From VXNE01 sp965205735 (GTDB taxonomy: Bacteria > Pseudomonadota > Gammaproteobacteria > Pseudomonadales > Azotimanducaceae), in NCBI GenBank assembly GCA_965205735.1, contig OZ242179.1:1984001-2048000 (forward strand): DNA of 64,000 bases. Direction: 5' to 3'. Numbering within the stretch: position 1 is the stretch's first letter; every line of letters begins with the position of its first letter. A program made the position numbers and the translations under genes. Under the pieces are notes generated by a model. It was not told where the DNA came from. It saw only the letters and a program-made list of their open reading frames with translations, and did no database searches. Shown here piece by piece: positions 62,101-64,000 of this stretch.

Positions 62101-64000
62101 CCGCCCTCGAGCACGGTCCCCGACGCGGGCGACAGCGCGAACTCAAGGGGCGCCGTCGCGAAGTCGTCGTCGCGCACCGTCACCGGCGCCGCGCTCGCCG
62201 CACTGTCCACGACGTAGCCGGGGCCGGGCAGCAGCCGCACCGTCACCGTGCCGTGCGGCTCGTCGGCGCCGTCGTCCGCCACCGGGGCGAGCGTCACGCG
62301 CGTCGACCCCGCCGGGATCGTCACCTGGCGGACGCCCTGCTTCGACTCCGGCACGAAATCGCCGCCGCTCTCCGCCACCAGCACGTTCACCACCAGGTCC
62401 TTCGACGGCGCCGCGGCGGCGCTCACCGTCCAGCTCGCGTCTTCGAGCTCGCGCTCGAACCGGTAGGGCGCCGACCCGGCCGGCGCCGCCACGCCTACCA
62501 TGGCGTCCGGGACGTCGTCGTCGAGGATCGTGACGGTCGCCGTGGCCGTGGCCAGGGCCACGTTCGCGCCCGACAGGGTGACCGCGAACGTCTCCGGCCC
62601 TTCCGCCACGGTGTCGGCGAGCAAGTTCACTTCGACCGTCGTTACGCGGTCGCCCGCCGTCACCGTCAGTGAGTCGGACGCCGCCGTGTAGTCGCTGCCC
62701 GCGGCCGCCGTGCCGTCGGACGTCGCCCAGCTTGCCGTCACGTCGCTGGACCGAGTAAAACTCAGCGCCACCGTCAGCGTCACCGTGCCGTCCGACTCGC
62801 CAACCGTCGCCCCCCGCACCGACAGCGTCGGCGCCGACGGCGTCGTCAGCGTCCCGTCCACCCGGTGGTTCGCGAACGGCGCCGGGTCGAGGTCGCCGTA
62901 AGCCGCATCGAGGCCGGTCCGCACCGAGACGATCGACGCATCCGTGCCCAGCGTCACCGTGTCGGCGACGGGGCCGACATCGACGCCGTCCGCGTCCGCA
63001 TCGGCCGCCACCACCGTGTAGGCGAACACCAGGGTCCGCGGCCCCGGAACGTAGGCGTAGGCCGCGCTGCGCGTGTTCGCGCCGATCGCCAGCGCCAGCG
63101 TCGGTACACCCGTCACCGTCACCGGCTCATCGAAGCGCAGCGCGATCTCGATGGTCTCGCCCACCGCATAGCGGCGATCCGAGGAGGTGCCACCGGCGGG
63201 CGAGGACACCGCCTCGACCGCCACCAGCACCGGGTGGTCGGGGCCCGTCAGGCGCACCTCGAAGGCCGCGGCCGCCGGGTCCGGCAGGCCCGCCTCGCGC
63301 CACGGCCAGGCCAGCGCCGGCGCGCCCGCGAAGTCGATCAGCTCCGCGTCGTCCAGCAGCCGCACCCGGCCGTCGATGCGCAGCGCCGCGCCCTCGAACG
63401 CCGGCGCCGGCGCGCCGTCGCGGACAAGGCCGTTCATCGCCAGCACGAACATGCCCCGTCCGTTGGCGCCCTCGGCGCGGCCGAGGACGCGCACCGAACG
63501 CATCGACGGCGCCGCCTCCCGGCCTCCGCAGCAGAGCAGCCGGCTCGGTGTCAGCGTCGAACCGCGCGCCGCGTCCAAGGGCGCGAAGTAGCCGGACAGG
63601 GTCCACTTGCCGACCTCGAACGGGGTGGCTGGCGACAGCGTGCCGCGCCAGTATTCGAACTCGACGCGTGCGGGGTCTTCGATCGACAGTTCCCCCGGCG
63701 CGCCGGACGGATGCCCCGGCGCGGCCACCGCGAACGTGACCCGCTCGGGGGCCTCCAGGACGTCGTCCGCGACGACGTCGATCGTGACCGATTGCGAGGC
63801 GGACGCCTGCCCAGCGGGGATCGTCAGCGTCAACGGTGCTACCACGGCGTAGTCGTCGGTCGCGGTCGCGGTGTCGTCCGCGTTGCCGACCGTCACCGTG
63901 ACGGGAACATCGCCCAGCGCCGGCTCGCCGTCGACGAGTTCGACCGTGACGTCCAGGCTCGCCGTCCCCGCGTCCTCGCGCACGCTCGACGGCGATACCG
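56154..64000 (-). CDS. Giant surface protein B, N-terminal part (cut by window edge)
   Basis: The frame is open across the right end of the window, so the start and signal peptide lie outside. About 2,610 residues are visible. In order: a Calx-beta-like domain (ADDTATATDDYAVVAPLTL); a W-x-x-x-L-S module with a CC pair (LLCCGGREAAPSMRSVRVLG); a beta domain (IALRFDEPVTVTGVPTLALA); a clear Calx-beta (GSDYTAASDSLTVTAGDRVT, 62510-62820); further W...YTV modules (VEYTVRRLTLGAAGLATI); a second CC module (RRFACCGAP); another Calx-beta (58360-58660); and two super-repeats starting near 58360 and 57195. It parallels protein A throughout. Coding passes into another frame near 56215. Confidence 0.82.
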   Translation of the reverse strand, partial: VSPSSVREDAGTASLDVTVELVDGEPALGDVPVTVTVGNADDTATATDDYAVVAPLTLTIPAGQASASQSVTIDVVADDVLEAPERVTFAVAAPGHPSGAPGELSIEDPARVEFEYWRGTLSPATPFEVGKWTLSGYFAPLDAARGSTLTPSRLLCCGGREAAPSMRSVRVLGRAEGANGRGMFVLAMNGLVRDGAPAPAFEGAALRIDGRVRLLDDAELIDFAGAPALAWPWREAGLPDPAAAAFEVRLTGPDHPVLVAVEAVSSPAGGTSSDRRYAVGETIEIALRFDEPVTVTGVPTLALAIGANTRSAAYAYVPGPRTLVFAYTVVAADADADGVDVGPVADTVTLGTDASIVSVRTGLDAAYGDLDPAPFANHRVDGTLTTPSAPTLSVRGATVGESDGTVTLTVALSFTRSSDVTASWATSDGTAAAGSDYTAASDSLTVTAGDRVTTVEVNLLADTVAEGPETFAVTLSGANVALATATATVTILDDDVPDAMVGVAAPAGSAPYRFERELEDASWTVSAAAAPSKDLVVNVLVAESGGDFVPESKQGVRQVTIPAGSTRVTLAPVADDGADEPHGTVTVRLLPGPGYVVDSAASAAPVTVRDDDFATAPLEFALSPASGTVLEGGALAMEQVVRTVADGTFTATGDLARAIPGFEAARLRWGAVTHLETQAADIGVTPSEAPLAAADFVPDGGVALVARRSLGSVTGADDGVDEDAERVLVALERTAGGARLLRAAEHPGAAGFDQALADDAFYRAALTVRDQALMLVPETTALDEGQSMTVRATMMPPQTAAFAVTLSLDSTARLDFVGTNRTLSFAPGATDSTGTVTLRAKRTPPGDGSASVVLTGTADATAVSAASTTLRVHDGGATAGGAILWETELTVGAYTDDNGTAADAADDTQRYGYADTAADADAVTGLTEDTAGALDDATFEFHGVEYTVRRLTLGAAGLATIADMKGAFVATDARGTPLPVGRTGISSRYLQGGAHNNLPALKLGLEVEGRGGVTRMRPLQLGTDNIGVLAEADWNSLDAGTDRVTVRLIDLGPMVWWNGGVVQVDADTRNGYWVEGGMPTGGLVPDTFELADPNGQRVLYTVDRLTVATAGGGRVLRFSTTPDVPAGVASVLVSRQDYWDYDPAPPEPDDLYHVFPLTADAQSTDAGVDYEFTLAEDATALSVEALHEGIARAMLVPMAGAGSAAPPPPAVEEVWRADVTVAERCRVPLGAAADACDEYLIGADGGREREGSADVPLGGLSDWSVPIYAETFRSTVAALRFERDRNGRTDLMFVLNLLSIYHSARFEGNLSTGLEIQGDYGARTHWYSHFFGAAGEVDHVPWLNVDPGHGWDAGEVHRVRMVRARVGAVALEISDGEARVSPDRSSARVSLQVGYRGPLPRGVDTLVRVTANGVSEDITIPAGTMYAPVEMTVPMPARHDSLRVLASMVDSALMRGFRALISPDVAELPFIWPPEDPEEVEYWSATLRLPGTDLLGYSDADRTGIGSGALTPRRFACCGAPVESAAGRTIWALRHGKGQGSMFPGPVGLVLGLDGIGAAGALPDDLQGATLHLEQVTYEDPPPGGGVRYPLLTLPLPLEDASVGQAVLPESTAGTFLTWEQLQLSIETHPGTYRVRLTGPDRAVLTAVDTVSTPAAGTETAPVYGVGETIAIRLRFDEPVTAVGAPTLTFGLGSADRTAAYAYGSDTAELVFEYAVQTTDSDADGIDVAAFPDALTFGDDAAIVSVRKNLDAVYAAYDPPAWLDVKVDGGMSGTDPAGVSLRGATVEEGDGAAPLTVVLDARTRVPRTFAYETADGDAVAGRDYRRSSGTVTVPVGRRFASFEVPLLDDAELEPDEEFTVRLTRSGTTLAEAAVTVLDDDMPAVTLEPPTLAAGGGHLFEHETGAPAAWTLRRPAAAVGAALTVNLDVSERGGNFVPAGGAGLRTVTFEANASTVAFTPVVDDATDEAHGTVTVRLRPGTGYVLGSLDALESTVAVRDDDGPAVALRFEPAELSVAEGGTARVFVVAEALPNRFGGVVGTLTEPRDVERVLGPHYSMGYVPVTVTLANVTTDGADLDHINDSVESIRLDGFRATPDGGPVLRWAWRPIVTTTDAEVDDGETFEVQFQDLSDADGRVVIGDPAVSTVTIREGATVTLAFSATDDTIAEGDDAASAGSTTVTATASMARTTAWTVEISAQSEHDARWEFADSNRTLTFESNQTTSTGVVTIRAVPNDLDEPDLEVTVRGTPEASTGLPSASAILTLTDDDLPQVSIAAPEIARETGHLFESEAAKNKWVLTRVLVSDEALTVNLSVSETDGDVVEADKESTMQAVEFAAGKATTSYTPITDDDIDEVHGNVTVTVESGTGYEPAPGSDSASALVRDDDGDPLVSFAITPATLTVSEGQTRKLSIVSQTVQDMTFTAVGDLRRVFPEATATATVSVAVTTTASTDDYAVPTDSVVFEFDSYMDDGLGGLRVTSPLSFEAREDTADDSGETVTVAIDLVTKADDRVDLGTPTASVVTLRDGPALTFSVTPADLQLAEGATATVTATVDPVHDAAFTATVAGMSDDDARWEFVGGTTLTFEASQAAPTGFREYPRHRQRRRRRRPGRSR

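Overview
The window is about 64 kb of GC-rich bacterial chromosome. The gene content suggests a proteobacterium that lives with a host or on surfaces. It combines phytanoyl-CoA dioxygenases, CaiB-type CoA transferases and Gfo/Idh/MocA oxidoreductases with toxin-antitoxin and restriction debris. It also carries a fucose- and sulfate-related polysaccharide locus and giant Calx-beta/SRCR/LRR repeat proteins. That combination resembles symbionts of marine invertebrates, sponges in particular. This is an inference from content, because there is no rRNA or housekeeping marker in the window. No tRNA, rRNA or CRISPR array was seen.

Bases 1-9.1 kb hold catabolic-type genes: a truncated PhyH dioxygenase at the left edge, a luciferase-like monooxygenase, two tandem PhyH paralogues, two small unknown genes, a gene split by a 167-bp MITE-like element, a Gfo/Idh/MocA oxidoreductase and a double-domain family III CoA transferase. 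A second Gfo/Idh/MocA paralogue lies at 14.3-15.4 kb.

Bases 9.4-20 kb are an accessory island. It starts with an intact three-gene HipBST-type toxin-antitoxin locus. Next comes a decayed defence cluster on the minus strand: an Eco57I-like modification enzyme, an XRE/ImmA peptidase, a DUF4411 remnant and a PLD/helicase remnant, with a second MITE copy inside the modification gene. Then follow a 15-bp iteron array, a truncated AAA ATPase translationally coupled to an 879-residue ATPase/TPR protein, a frameshifted small membrane protein, and a junction scarred by a galE fragment repeat and a third, partial MITE.

Bases 20.1-37.4 kb, all on the minus strand, form a tightly packed polysaccharide locus in which nearly every junction is a 4-bp stop/start overlap. 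In transcription order it reads: phosphoglycosyl transferase fused to a fucosyltransferase-like domain, gmd, glycosyltransferase, fcl, GT10-GT2 fusion, GT2, Wzy/ligase-like membrane protein, GT2-sulfotransferase fusion, small exported protein (frameshifted), ABC-2 permease, ABC ATPase, manC, galE. ManC, Gmd and Fcl give a route from mannose-1-phosphate to GDP-L-fucose. The fusions would use nucleotide sugars and probably PAPS, and the ABC pair would export the glycan.

Bases 37.6-64 kb, also on the minus strand, carry two tandem paralogous giant secreted repeat proteins, A and B. Each ends in the order Calx-beta-like super-repeats, a six-cysteine SRCR domain, a SwmB-like domain and a leucine-rich repeat block. 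The two 3' ends and their downstream flanks are nearly identical in DNA. A is broken by one apparent frameshift and B by three. B runs off the right edge of the window.
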